Shown here: positions 56,970 through 64,000 of the stretch, piece by piece | Numbering within the stretch: the stretch's first letter is position 1 | How the letters are laid out: every line of letters starts with the position of its first letter | Origin: Paraburkholderia sp. PGU19 | GTDB lineage: Bacteria; Pseudomonadota; Gammaproteobacteria; Burkholderiales; Burkholderiaceae | DNA: 64,000 nt | Direction of reading: 5' to 3' | NCBI RefSeq assembly: GCF_013426915.1 | Contig: NZ_AP023179.1 | Coordinates: 2,170,001-2,234,000, forward strand | Made by a program: the position numbers and the translations under genes | Notes under the pieces: model-generated | What the model saw: the letters and a program-made list of their open reading frames with translations, nothing else | Database searches by the model: none | What the model was told of the DNA's origin: nothing

Positions 56970-57896
56970 CTAACTCACGATTAACCGCTCAGGCGCCAAC
57001 ACACCCTCACCCACTCTCGCGACCCCAAGCAGCTTGCCCTCACTCGCATAAACCCGCGTACGAGTAGCGTGAAGCACACTCTCATCAATAGAAAGATCAG
57101 CAAGCCGTAACCGCTGACCATGCAAAAACCGACGAGTCGCTTCAGCATCGAGCCGAACAGAAGGAAACGTCGACAGCAACGCATCAACCGGCTGAAGCCA
57201 CGCATCGCGCTGGTCAGGCAGCGCATCGGACAGCGCATCCAGCGTCACCGAATTAGCAAGCGTCAACGCGCCGACGCCCGTGCGCCGCAGCATCACGAGA
57301 TGCGCGCCGCAGCCGAGCGCCTCACCAATATCCTCGGCCAGCGTGCGGACATACGTGCCCTTGCTACACGTCACGCGAAACGTCACATCCGGCAACGCAC
57401 ATGCGATCAACTCCAGCGCATGAATGGTGACCTGACGCCCTTCGCGCTCGACAGTCTGCCCGGCGCGGGCGTACTCGTATAACGGCTTACCGTCGCGCTT
57501 GAGCGCTGAATACATCGGAGGCACCTGAACGATCTCGCCGCGAAATTGCGCAAGCGCCCTTTCGACAGCGCCCTGATCACACGTGACGTCGCGCGTTTCG
57601 ATGGCTTCGCCTTCGGCATCGCCCGTCGTCGTGCGAATCCCGAGCCGCATCGTGGCTTCGTACGTCTTATCCGCTTCCAGCAGGTCTTGCGAAAACTTCG
57701 TCGCCTCACCAAAACAAAGCGGCAGAAGACCCGACGCGAGCGGATCGAGCGTGCCCGTGTGGCCCGCCTTCTTCGCGAGATACAGACGCTTTGCGCGGAT
57801 CAACGCGTCGTTGCTCGACAGGCCCACCGGCTTGTCGAGCAGCAGCACGCCGTCCAGCGCGCGGCGCGGCACCTTGGGACGTTGATTCTGAGTCAT
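56970..57896 (-). CDS. truB: tRNA pseudouridine(55) synthase
   Basis: Makes pseudouridine 55 in the T loop of tRNAs. The catalytic Asp lies in KKAGHTGTLDPLASGLLPLCFGEATKF; other TruB features are DGVLLLDKPVGLSSNDALIRAKR at the N-terminus, GEIVQVPPMYSALKRDGKPLYEYAR, CSKGTYVRTLAEDIGEALGCGAHL, and a C-terminal PUA domain (FLHGQRLRLADL). 308 aa. It is 24 bp after rbfA at the end of the nusA-infB operon. Confidence 0.97.
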   Translation of the reverse strand: MTQNQRPKVPRRALDGVLLLDKPVGLSSNDALIRAKRLYLAKKAGHTGTLDPLASGLLPLCFGEATKFSQDLLEADKTYEATMRLGIRTTTGDAEGEAIETRDVTCDQGAVERALAQFRGEIVQVPPMYSALKRDGKPLYEYARAGQTVEREGRQVTIHALELIACALPDVTFRVTCSKGTYVRTLAEDIGEALGCGAHLVMLRRTGVGALTLANSVTLDALSDALPDQRDAWLQPVDALLSTFPSVRLDAEATRRFLHGQRLRLADLSIDESVLHATRTRVYASEGKLLGVARVGEGVLAPERLIVS

Positions 57897-57920
57897 ATGT
57901 GCGCGTGCCTCGACCTGCGA

Positions 57921-58286
57921 TCAGTCGTCTTTCGCGCGCGAAGCATTCGCTTCGTCGATCAGGCGCGACATCTCAACCGCCCGCTCGATCGTCTTGTCGT
58001 AGTGGAAATGCAGCGTCGGCACCGTGTGGATATGCAGGCGCTTGAACAGCAGGTTGTGCAAATGGCCCGCCGCGTGATTGAGCGCGTCCTGCGTCTGATG
58101 CGGGTCTCCCGTCAGCGTCGTGAAATAGACCTTCGCGTGGGCATAGTCAGGCGTCAGTTCGACGCTCTGAAACGTGACGATACCGATACGCGGGTCTTTG
58201 ACCTCGCGGATCAGGTCGGACAGATCGCGTTGAATCTGATCGGCGATCTGCACATTGCGATTGGGAGAAGTACGTTTCTTAGGCAT
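57921..58286 (-). CDS. rbfA: Ribosome-binding factor A
   Basis: Small KH-fold protein that helps mature the 30S subunit and 16S rRNA 5' end, important in the cold. [46 protein letters not shown] and [24 protein letters not shown] are typical. The ATG at 58286 gives 121 aa; the frame continues upstream but without similarity. It lies 179 bp after infB, and that gap contains a GC-rich hairpin (58410-58445). Confidence 0.95.
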   Translation of the reverse strand: MPKKRTSPNRNVQIADQIQRDLSDLIREVKDPRIGIVTFQSVELTPDYAHAKVYFTTLTGDPHQTQDALNHAAGHLHNLLFKRLHIHTVPTLHFHYDKTIERAVEMSRLIDEANASRAKDD

Positions 58287-58465
58287 GGTGAATCCGTGAT
58301 CCGTGCTGCCGGATAGCAAGATGTTCGTCGCGCATTCGGCGGCAGCGAGCCACGGACAAGTCGAACGCAAACGCGGCAAACACGACAAAACAGTCGATAC
58401 AAAAACAAAGGGGCGGGACCGGGCTTCAGCGCCCCGCCCCGCCCCTGATGCGCTTGACGCCTGAA

Positions 58466-61354
58466 TTACAGCGTACGCGCGACTTCCGTGACTTCGAAGA
58501 CTTCGAACTGATCGCCTTCCTGGACGTCGTTGAAGTTCTTCACCGACATACCGCATTCGAAGCCCTGGCGCACTTCCTTGACGTCGTCCTTGAAGCGCTT
58601 GAGCGAATCGAGCTCGCCCGTGTGGATGACGACGTTGTTGCGCAGCACGCGCACCGACGACGAACGCTTGACCACACCGTCCGTGACCATACAGCCCGCC
58701 ACCGTGCCGACCTTCGGCACCTTGAATACCTGACGGACTTCGACCATGCCGGTGACGACTTCGCGCTTCTCCGGCGCCAGCATGCCCGACATCGCCGCCT
58801 TCACCTCATCCACTGCGTCATAGATGATGTTGTAGTAACGGATGTCGATACCGTTGGTTTCCGCCAGCTTGCGCGCCTGCGCATCCGCACGCGTGTTGAA
58901 GCCGATGATGACCGCCTTCGACGCTGTCGCCAGATTGACGTCCGACTCGCTGATGCCACCGACCGCGCTGTGCACGATCTGCACGCGCACTTCGTCGTTC
59001 GACAGTTTGAGCAGCGACTGAACCAGCGCTTCCTGCGAACCTTGCACGTCGGCCTTGACGATGAGCGGCAGGTACTGCACTTCGCCTTCGCCCATCTGCT
59101 CGAGCATGTTTTCCAGCTTCGCGGCCTGCTGCTTCGCCAGCTTCACGTCGCGGAACTTGCCCTGACGGAACAGTGCGACTTCGCGTGCCTTGCGGTCGTC
59201 CGGCATGACGATGACTTCTTCGCCCGCCGCCGGCACTTCCGACAGACCCTGGATTTCGACCGGGATCGACGGACCTGCCGCCTTGGTCGGCTTGCCGGTT
59301 TCGTCGAGCATTGCACGCACGCGGCCGTAGGCGCTGCCTGCCAGCACGACGTCGCCGCGGTTCAGCGTACCCGACTGGACGAGGATCGTTGCAACCGGAC
59401 CCTTACCCTTGTCGAGCTTCGCTTCGATCACGAGACCCTTGGCCGGTGCTTCGACAGGTGCCTTCAGTTCCAGCACTTCCGCCTGCAGCAGCACGTTTTC
59501 GAGCAGATCGTCGATACCCGCGCCCGTCTTGGCCGACACCGACACGAACGGCGAATCGCCGCCGTATTCTTCCGGCACCACGCCTTCCGCGACGAGTTCC
59601 TGCTTCACGCGGTCCGGATTCGCGTCCGGCTTGTCGATCTTGTTGATCGCGACGACGAGCGGTACGCCGCCTGCCTTCGCGTGCGAGATCGCTTCCTTCG
59701 TCTGCGGCATCACGCCGTCATCCGCCGCGACCACCAGAATCACGATGTCGGTTGCTTTCGCACCGCGTGCACGCATTGCCGTGAACGCTTCGTGACCCGG
59801 CGTGTCGAGGAACGTGATGACGCCGCGCGGCGTTTCGACGTGATACGCGCCGATGTGCTGCGTAATGCCGCCCGCTTCGCCCGCCGCAACCTTCGCGCGA
59901 CGGATGTAGTCAAGCAGCGAGGTCTTGCCGTGGTCGACGTGACCCATGACCGTGACGACGGGAGGACGCGGCAGCAGCGGCGCGTCGGAGATTTCTCCTT
60001 CGACCAGCATCGCTTCCGGATCGTCCAGCTTCGCCGCGACGGCATGGTGGCCCAGTTCTTCGACGACGATCATCGCCGTTTCCTGGTCCAGCATCTGGTT
60101 GATCGTGACCATCTGGCCCAGCTTCATCATCACCTTGATGACTTCCGAAGCCTTCACCGACATCTTGTGCGCAAGGTCGGCCACCGTAATGGTTTCCGGC
60201 ACATGCACTTCACGCACGATCGGTTCGGTCGGTGCCTGGAAGGTCGTGGCTTCCTGATGTTTGCCACGGCCCTTCGGACCGCCGCGCCAGCCGCGATCGA
60301 CGCCGCCGCTCGTGTCGCCGCGTGTCTTGATGCCGCGGCGCTTCGCTGCGTCGTCCTGCCAGCCGCCCTTGCCGCCCGCCTTCTTCTTGTCGCCGCCGGG
60401 ACCTGCCGGCTGCGTAGTCGCTGCCGGTTGTGCCGCGGTGGTCGCAGGTTTCTTCGCAGCCGGACGCGCCGACGTTTCGCCTGCCGGACGCGCCGGCTTG
60501 TGCAGCGTGCCCTTTGCTTCAGCGGGCTTGGCCGGTTCGGCGGGCTTCGGTGCCGGTTCCGGCGCCTTCACCTGCGCCTTGCGCGGCGTGTTCATCATTT
60601 CGCGGATCGCGCGTGCTTCGGCTTCCGCCTTGGCGCGGCGCTTCGCGATTTCTTCCTGTTCGATACGCGTCTTTTCGGCCTGCTCGCGTGCAGCGTCTTC
60701 GGCCTTCTTCGCCGCTTCGCGCTGCGCTGCGCGTTCTGCCGCCGCGCGCTCTTCGTCCTGCGACGACGCACGCTCCTGCTCGGCCTGCTCGCGAGCTGCC
60801 GCTTCGGCCACCGCCGCCGCGCGCTTCTTCGCCGCTTCCTCTTCGGCGCGGCGACGCTCCGCCTCGGCCGCCTGTTCGCGTGCCTGACGCTCGGATTCTT
60901 CAGCCGCGAGACGCTCCTGGCGCTCCTTCAGCTCCTGAGCCTGCTTCTCAAGCAGTTCCGCCTCGTGACGCGCTTCTTCCTCGCGACGCTGCAGTTCCTG
61001 ATCTTCCGCTTCGACCACATTGTTCGATGCTTCCGCGCCTTGCTCGACGGCTTCGTCACGGCGGACGAACGTACGCTTCTTGCGCACCTCGACCTGAATG
61101 GTGCGAGCTTTACCCGTCGCGTCGGACTGCTTGATCTCCGACGTATGCCGCTTGGTCAGCGTGATCTTGCGCTTGTCGGCATCGTTCGAGCCGTGTGACT
61201 TGCGCAAGTGGTCAAGCAGACGCGCCTTGTCCGTTTCGGACAAGGCATCGTCCTCACTCGCTTTCTGAACACCCGCCGCGTGCAGCTGCTCGAGCAGCAC
61301 GCCTGCAGGCATTTTCAGTTCCGCGGCAAATTGGGCTACGTTGTTACTCGCCAT
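58466..61354 (-). CDS. infB: Translation initiation factor IF-2
   Basis: GTPase that places initiator tRNA on the 30S subunit. The N-terminal IF-2_N domain ([22 protein letters not shown]) is followed by a very long charged, Glu/Ala/Arg coiled coil (about residues 110-260) and a Pro/Ala/Lys linker. The G domain begins near residue 470 with [26 protein letters not shown], and [11 protein letters not shown]. The C-terminal domains bind fMet-tRNA ([19 protein letters not shown]). 962 aa is usual for Burkholderia. It lies 96 bp after nusA. Confidence 0.98.
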   Translation of the reverse strand: MASNNVAQFAAELKMPAGVLLEQLHAAGVQKASEDDALSETDKARLLDHLRKSHGSNDADKRKITLTKRHTSEIKQSDATGKARTIQVEVRKKRTFVRRDEAVEQGAEASNNVVEAEDQELQRREEEARHEAELLEKQAQELKERQERLAAEESERQAREQAAEAERRRAEEEAAKKRAAAVAEAAAREQAEQERASSQDEERAAAERAAQREAAKKAEDAAREQAEKTRIEQEEIAKRRAKAEAEARAIREMMNTPRKAQVKAPEPAPKPAEPAKPAEAKGTLHKPARPAGETSARPAAKKPATTAAQPAATTQPAGPGGDKKKAGGKGGWQDDAAKRRGIKTRGDTSGGVDRGWRGGPKGRGKHQEATTFQAPTEPIVREVHVPETITVADLAHKMSVKASEVIKVMMKLGQMVTINQMLDQETAMIVVEELGHHAVAAKLDDPEAMLVEGEISDAPLLPRPPVVTVMGHVDHGKTSLLDYIRRAKVAAGEAGGITQHIGAYHVETPRGVITFLDTPGHEAFTAMRARGAKATDIVILVVAADDGVMPQTKEAISHAKAGGVPLVVAINKIDKPDANPDRVKQELVAEGVVPEEYGGDSPFVSVSAKTGAGIDDLLENVLLQAEVLELKAPVEAPAKGLVIEAKLDKGKGPVATILVQSGTLNRGDVVLAGSAYGRVRAMLDETGKPTKAAGPSIPVEIQGLSEVPAAGEEVIVMPDDRKAREVALFRQGKFRDVKLAKQQAAKLENMLEQMGEGEVQYLPLIVKADVQGSQEALVQSLLKLSNDEVRVQIVHSAVGGISESDVNLATASKAVIIGFNTRADAQARKLAETNGIDIRYYNIIYDAVDEVKAAMSGMLAPEKREVVTGMVEVRQVFKVPKVGTVAGCMVTDGVVKRSSSVRVLRNNVVIHTGELDSLKRFKDDVKEVRQGFECGMSVKNFNDVQEGDQFEVFEVTEVARTL

Positions 61355-61450
61355 TCATTCCTCTTAATGCAAGGACCAATTCCTTGCGGTTAGCATCGGG
61401 TCATGCAGCCTTACGGCCGCGATCAGGTCAGTGGTTCATGGTCTTGGATC

Positions 61451-62925
61451 TCATTGAAACCAGTGTTCACGGGCCTTCATAATCAACGCCTTGGCGGCGT
61501 CTTCATTCATGCTGGTCATCTCAACCAGCTCGTCGACGGCCAGTTCTGCCAGCTCGTCGCGTGTATGGATCTGATGTTCAGCCAGCTTCGCGAACAGCTC
61601 GTCGTCCATACCGTCAAGGCTCTTCAGGTCGAGCGCAACGCCTTCGACCTTCTCCTCGTTCGCAATCGCCATCGTCAACAGTGCGTCACGCGCGCGGTTA
61701 CGCAGCTCGTGAACCGTGTCTTCGTCGAATGCTTCGATTTCGAGCATCTCGTTGAGCGGCACGTATGCGATCTCTTCGAGACTCGTGAAACCTTCGTCGA
61801 TCAGGATGTCGGCAACTTCTTCGTCGACATCGAGACGCGCCATGAACAGGTCGCGCAGTACGCTGCGTTCCTGGTTCTGCTTTTGCGCAGACTCGTCCGG
61901 CGTCATGATGTTGATCTGCCAGCCGGTCAGTTCGCTGGCAAGACGCACGTTCTGGCCGCTGCGGCCGATAGCGACGGCCAGTTCGTTTTCGTCGACGACG
62001 ACGTCCATCGAATGCTTTTCTTCATCGACGACGATCGACTGGACGGCTGCCGGCGCGAGCGCGCCGATCACAAACTGGGCGGGATCTTCCGACCATAGCA
62101 CGATGTCGACGTTTTCGCCACCGAGCTCGTTGCGCACGGCCTGCACGCGCGAGCCGCGAATGCCGACGCAGGTGCCGATGGGTCGATGCGCTTGTCGTAC
62201 GCGACCACGCCGATCTTCGCGCGCACGCCCGGATCACGCGCAGCCGCCTTGATTTCCAGCAGGCCCTGCTCGATTTCCGGCACTTCCATTTCGAAGAGCT
62301 TCATCAGGAACTCGGGCGCCGTACGCGACAGTTCGATCTGCGGACCGCGCGCAGTGCGATCGACCTTGCCGATGTACGCGCGCACACGGTCGCCGACGCG
62401 CAGGTTTTCCTTCGGAATCAGCTGGTCGCGGCGCAGCAGCGCTTCGACACGGCCCGATTCGACGATGAAGTTGCCCTTGTCGAGACGCTTGACGGTGCCC
62501 GTCATGATGCTTTCGCCGCGCTCGAGGAAGTCGTTCAGGATCTGCTCGCGTTCCGCGTCGCGCACCTTCTGCAGGATCACCTGCTTGGCAGCTTGCGCGC
62601 CAATACGGCCGAATTCGATGGACGGAACGGGTTCTTCCAGGAAGTCGTCGATCTGTGCATCGGACTTCTGCTCACGCGCTTCGAACAGCAGGATTTCCTG
62701 ATCCGGCTCCTGCAGCCCTGCTTCGTCGGGCACGACTTTCCAGCGACGGAACGTCTCGTGCTCGCCGCTTTCACGGTCGATATGAACGCGGATGTCCGCG
62801 TCTTCGTCGAAGAGTTTCTTGGATGCAGACGCGAGCGCTGCCTCGAGCGCGGCAAACACCACGTCCTTGTCGACATTTTTTTCGCGTGCCAGCGCATCCA
62901 CCAGCATCAACACTTCGCGACTCAT
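61451..62925 (-). pseudogene. nusA: Transcription factor NusA, interrupted by an apparent 1-nt deletion
   Basis: Elongation/termination/antitermination factor. First part (62925 to about 62180): the N-terminal RNAP-binding domain ([25 protein letters not shown]), S1 domain ([21 protein letters not shown]) and the beginning of KH1 ending in [10 protein letters not shown]. Second part in another frame (62146 to 61451): [33 protein letters not shown]2 ([23 protein letters not shown]) and two acidic repeats. Adding one base near 62181 yields [21 protein letters not shown] and 491 aa, the normal length. As NusA is normally essential, an assembly error is far more likely than a real pseudogene. Confidence 0.95.
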
Positions 62926-63380
62926 TGTTTGCGGCTCCTAAAGTCAACTTTCGGAACGAGGCGTGCCTTGTCGATATCCGCGAGCGTGAAATCCAGCATC
63001 GCGGCGCCTTCCTTCCCTTCAAATTCCAGACCGATCGTTTCGCCTTCGGGCGCATGCAGGATGCCCCGGTACGATTTCCGTCCGTCCAATGGCTTTTTCA
63101 ATGTGATGACCGCCTGGCTGCCCGCGAAGCGTTCGAAGTCCGCCAGTTTTTTCAGCGGACGGTCGAGACCCGGCGACGAAACTTCAAGACGCTCGTAATC
63201 GATGTTTTCGACCGTCAGAACGTGCTGGAGCTGACGGGTAACTTTTTCGCAGTCTTCGATCCCGATGCCGGCGGGCTGGTCGATATACACGCACAGCATG
63301 CCGCGCCCGGTGCGCTCGAGATCGACGAGCTCATAGCCGAGGCCCACGACCGTGGTTTCAATCAGTTCCGTCAGTTGCAC
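62922..63380 (-). CDS. rimP: Ribosome maturation factor RimP
   Basis: Helps 30S subunit assembly; first gene of the nusA-infB operon. [21 protein letters not shown] at the N-terminus, [27 protein letters not shown] and [21 protein letters not shown] are family hallmarks, with the C-terminal SH3-like domain (GEGA-type turn, [14 protein letters not shown]). The start is the GTG at 63380 and the length is 152 aa. Its stop overlaps the nusA start in an ATGA (62922-62925), so the two genes are translationally coupled. Confidence 0.96.
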   Translation of the reverse strand: MQLTELIETTVVGLGYELVDLERTGRGMLCVYIDQPAGIGIEDCEKVTRQLQHVLTVENIDYERLEVSSPGLDRPLKKLADFERFAGSQAVITLKKPLDGRKSYRGILHAPEGETIGLEFEGKEGAAMLDFTLADIDKARLVPKVDFRSRKQ

Positions 63381-63492
63381 AGTGCCCTCTAAGATGTTCG
63401 CGCTGCAACCTTCGCGATACACCCGCGAGCTGCGCGCCAAGCCGGCGCACGTTCGTGCTACCCGAGATGCCGATCCACATAAACTAAGCGGC

Positions 63493-63517
63493 AAAAAAAA
63501 ATGGGCGAAACGCCCAT
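63493..63517 (-). terminator. Strong intrinsic terminator upstream of rimP
   Basis: ATGGGCG-AAA-CGCCCAT stem-loop (63501-63517) followed on the minus strand by eight to nine T (63500-63493). It is 113 bp before the rimP start, so it either ends rluB transcription or acts as an attenuator in the operon leader. Confidence 0.9.
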
Positions 63518-63752
63518 CATCTTATTGCCGGTGGTCGCACCTGAGCCGCACATGAAACCGCACGCCCAGTGACTTCGTGATTGTAGCCATTTTTCACGAT
63601 GAACGCAAACCGCCGACCGGCCACTGACGCCCATTTGCGGCTGATTCCGCCGTAATCAAGGCGTGAAACCGGGTGTTTTACGGCATTTCCTGCCGATGGC
63701 CTCGCGCGACGCAAACCAGCGAAGCAGCGTAGGCGAAGCAGGCCCAACGCAA

Positions 63753-63774
63753 ACCGGGGCGCGAACGCCCCGGT
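63753..63774 (-). terminator. GC-rich hairpin after rluB
   Basis: ACCGGGGCG/CGCCCCGGT 9-bp stem with a CGAA loop (63753-63774), 55 bp beyond the rluB stop. Followed by only TTTG on the minus strand, so weak as a terminator on its own. Confidence 0.55.
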
Positions 63775-63829
63775 CATTCAATCATGCCACGCGACGGGCA
63801 GATCAAGAGTGCCCGCAACGATGACGCAA

Positions 63830-64000
63830 TCAGCGTCCGCGCGATCGGTTGCGGGGCGCGCCGCCGCTGCGATTGCCGCCGCCGGCGTTCGGATTACCAC
63901 CGGTGCGATTGCCGCCGTTGCTCGACCGGTTGCCGCCCGGCGCGCCGTTCGGCGTGCGGCCACCGCCGCTTCCGCCGCGCTTCGCATTGGCGCCCGCAGC
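63830..64000 (-). CDS. rluB: C-terminal tail of 23S rRNA pseudouridine synthase RluB, 5' part beyond window
   Basis: Only the last 56 codons are here. They code for a Gly/Asn/Arg-rich low-complexity tail (repeats like GGNR, NGGNRTGGN) ending in RNRSRGR. Burkholderia RluB, which modifies U2605 of 23S rRNA, carries such a basic tail and stands directly before rimP in this gene order. No catalytic residues are inside the window, so the call rests on the tail type and position. Confidence 0.7.
   Translation of the reverse strand, partial: AAGANAKRGGSGGGRTPNGAPGGNRSSNGGNRTGGNPNAGGGNRSGGAPRNRSRGR

Larger units (their letters stand above)
63381..63829. other. rluB-rimP intergenic region
   Basis: 449 bp with two hairpins (63493-63517 and 63753-63774) but no credible gene. 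The open frame at 63517-63777 on the minus strand has no domain and covers one hairpin. It must contain the promoter of the rimP-nusA-infB operon. Confidence 0.55.

Noticed and set aside
58448..61198. 916-codon plus-strand open frame, plus Cys/Arg-rich frames over the same region
   Set aside because: Antisense shadow of infB; low-complexity Arg/His translation.
63517..63777. 86-codon minus-strand ORF between rluB and rimP
   Set aside because: Overlaps a hairpin, has no similarity, and leaves no room for the operon promoter.

Overview
The window is high-GC, densely coded chromosomal DNA from a beta-proteobacterium of the Burkholderiaceae, most likely Paraburkholderia or a close relative. Pointers are the block rluB-rimP-nusA-infB-rbfA-truB followed by typA and odhA-odhB-odhL, Burkholderia-type families (DUF2968, DUF2147, DUF1571), a long Hfq paralogue, and the pairing of aat with bpt. 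No prophage, plasmid or CRISPR array was seen.

Layout. 1-6.2 kb: Nudix hydrolase, aat, bpt and pyrD on the plus strand, then a signal peptidase I, a Gfo/Idh/MocA oxidoreductase and a GntR regulator on the minus strand. 6.2-11.8 kb: sparse region with two ~1 kb gene-free stretches, an ElaA-like acetyltransferase, a Crp/Fnr regulator, a glycosyltransferase remnant, rpiA and an AmiD-like amidase. 11.9-13.7 kb: two inverted copies of a ~330 bp repeat, one split by an IS110 element. 13.8-18 kb: rlmB, rnr and two tRNA-Leu(CAG) genes. 18-31.4 kb: an acetyltransferase and an MFS transporter, then a fatty-acid island (PsrA-like TetR, fadE, SDR, MaoC hydratase, thiolase, fadD) that includes a secreted M60-type metallopeptidase. 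31.4-38.5 kb: DUF1571 protein, a VAO-family flavoprotein, an ECF sigma/anti-sigma pair with small lipoproteins, and hfq2. 38.7-42 kb: DUF2968, a deletion scar joining a truncated sigma54-type regulator to a truncated two-partner-secretion transporter, DUF2147, and a stand-alone DUF4096 protein. 42-51.4 kb: zapE, the 2-oxoglutarate dehydrogenase genes and typA. 51.7-56.7 kb: MarR regulator plus tripartite MFS efflux operon. 57-64 kb: the transcription/translation operon truB to rluB.

Sequence quality matters here. nusA, lepB, the GntR gene and the end of bpt are each interrupted or altered by what looks like one missing base. Because nusA is normally essential, these are more likely indel errors in the assembly than real pseudogenes. 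The clearest points of biological interest are the IS110 element, whose edges can be set to a CT core inside a repeat hairpin and whose 5' non-coding arm looks like a bridge RNA; the inverted repeat pair around it; and the regulator/transporter deletion scar.
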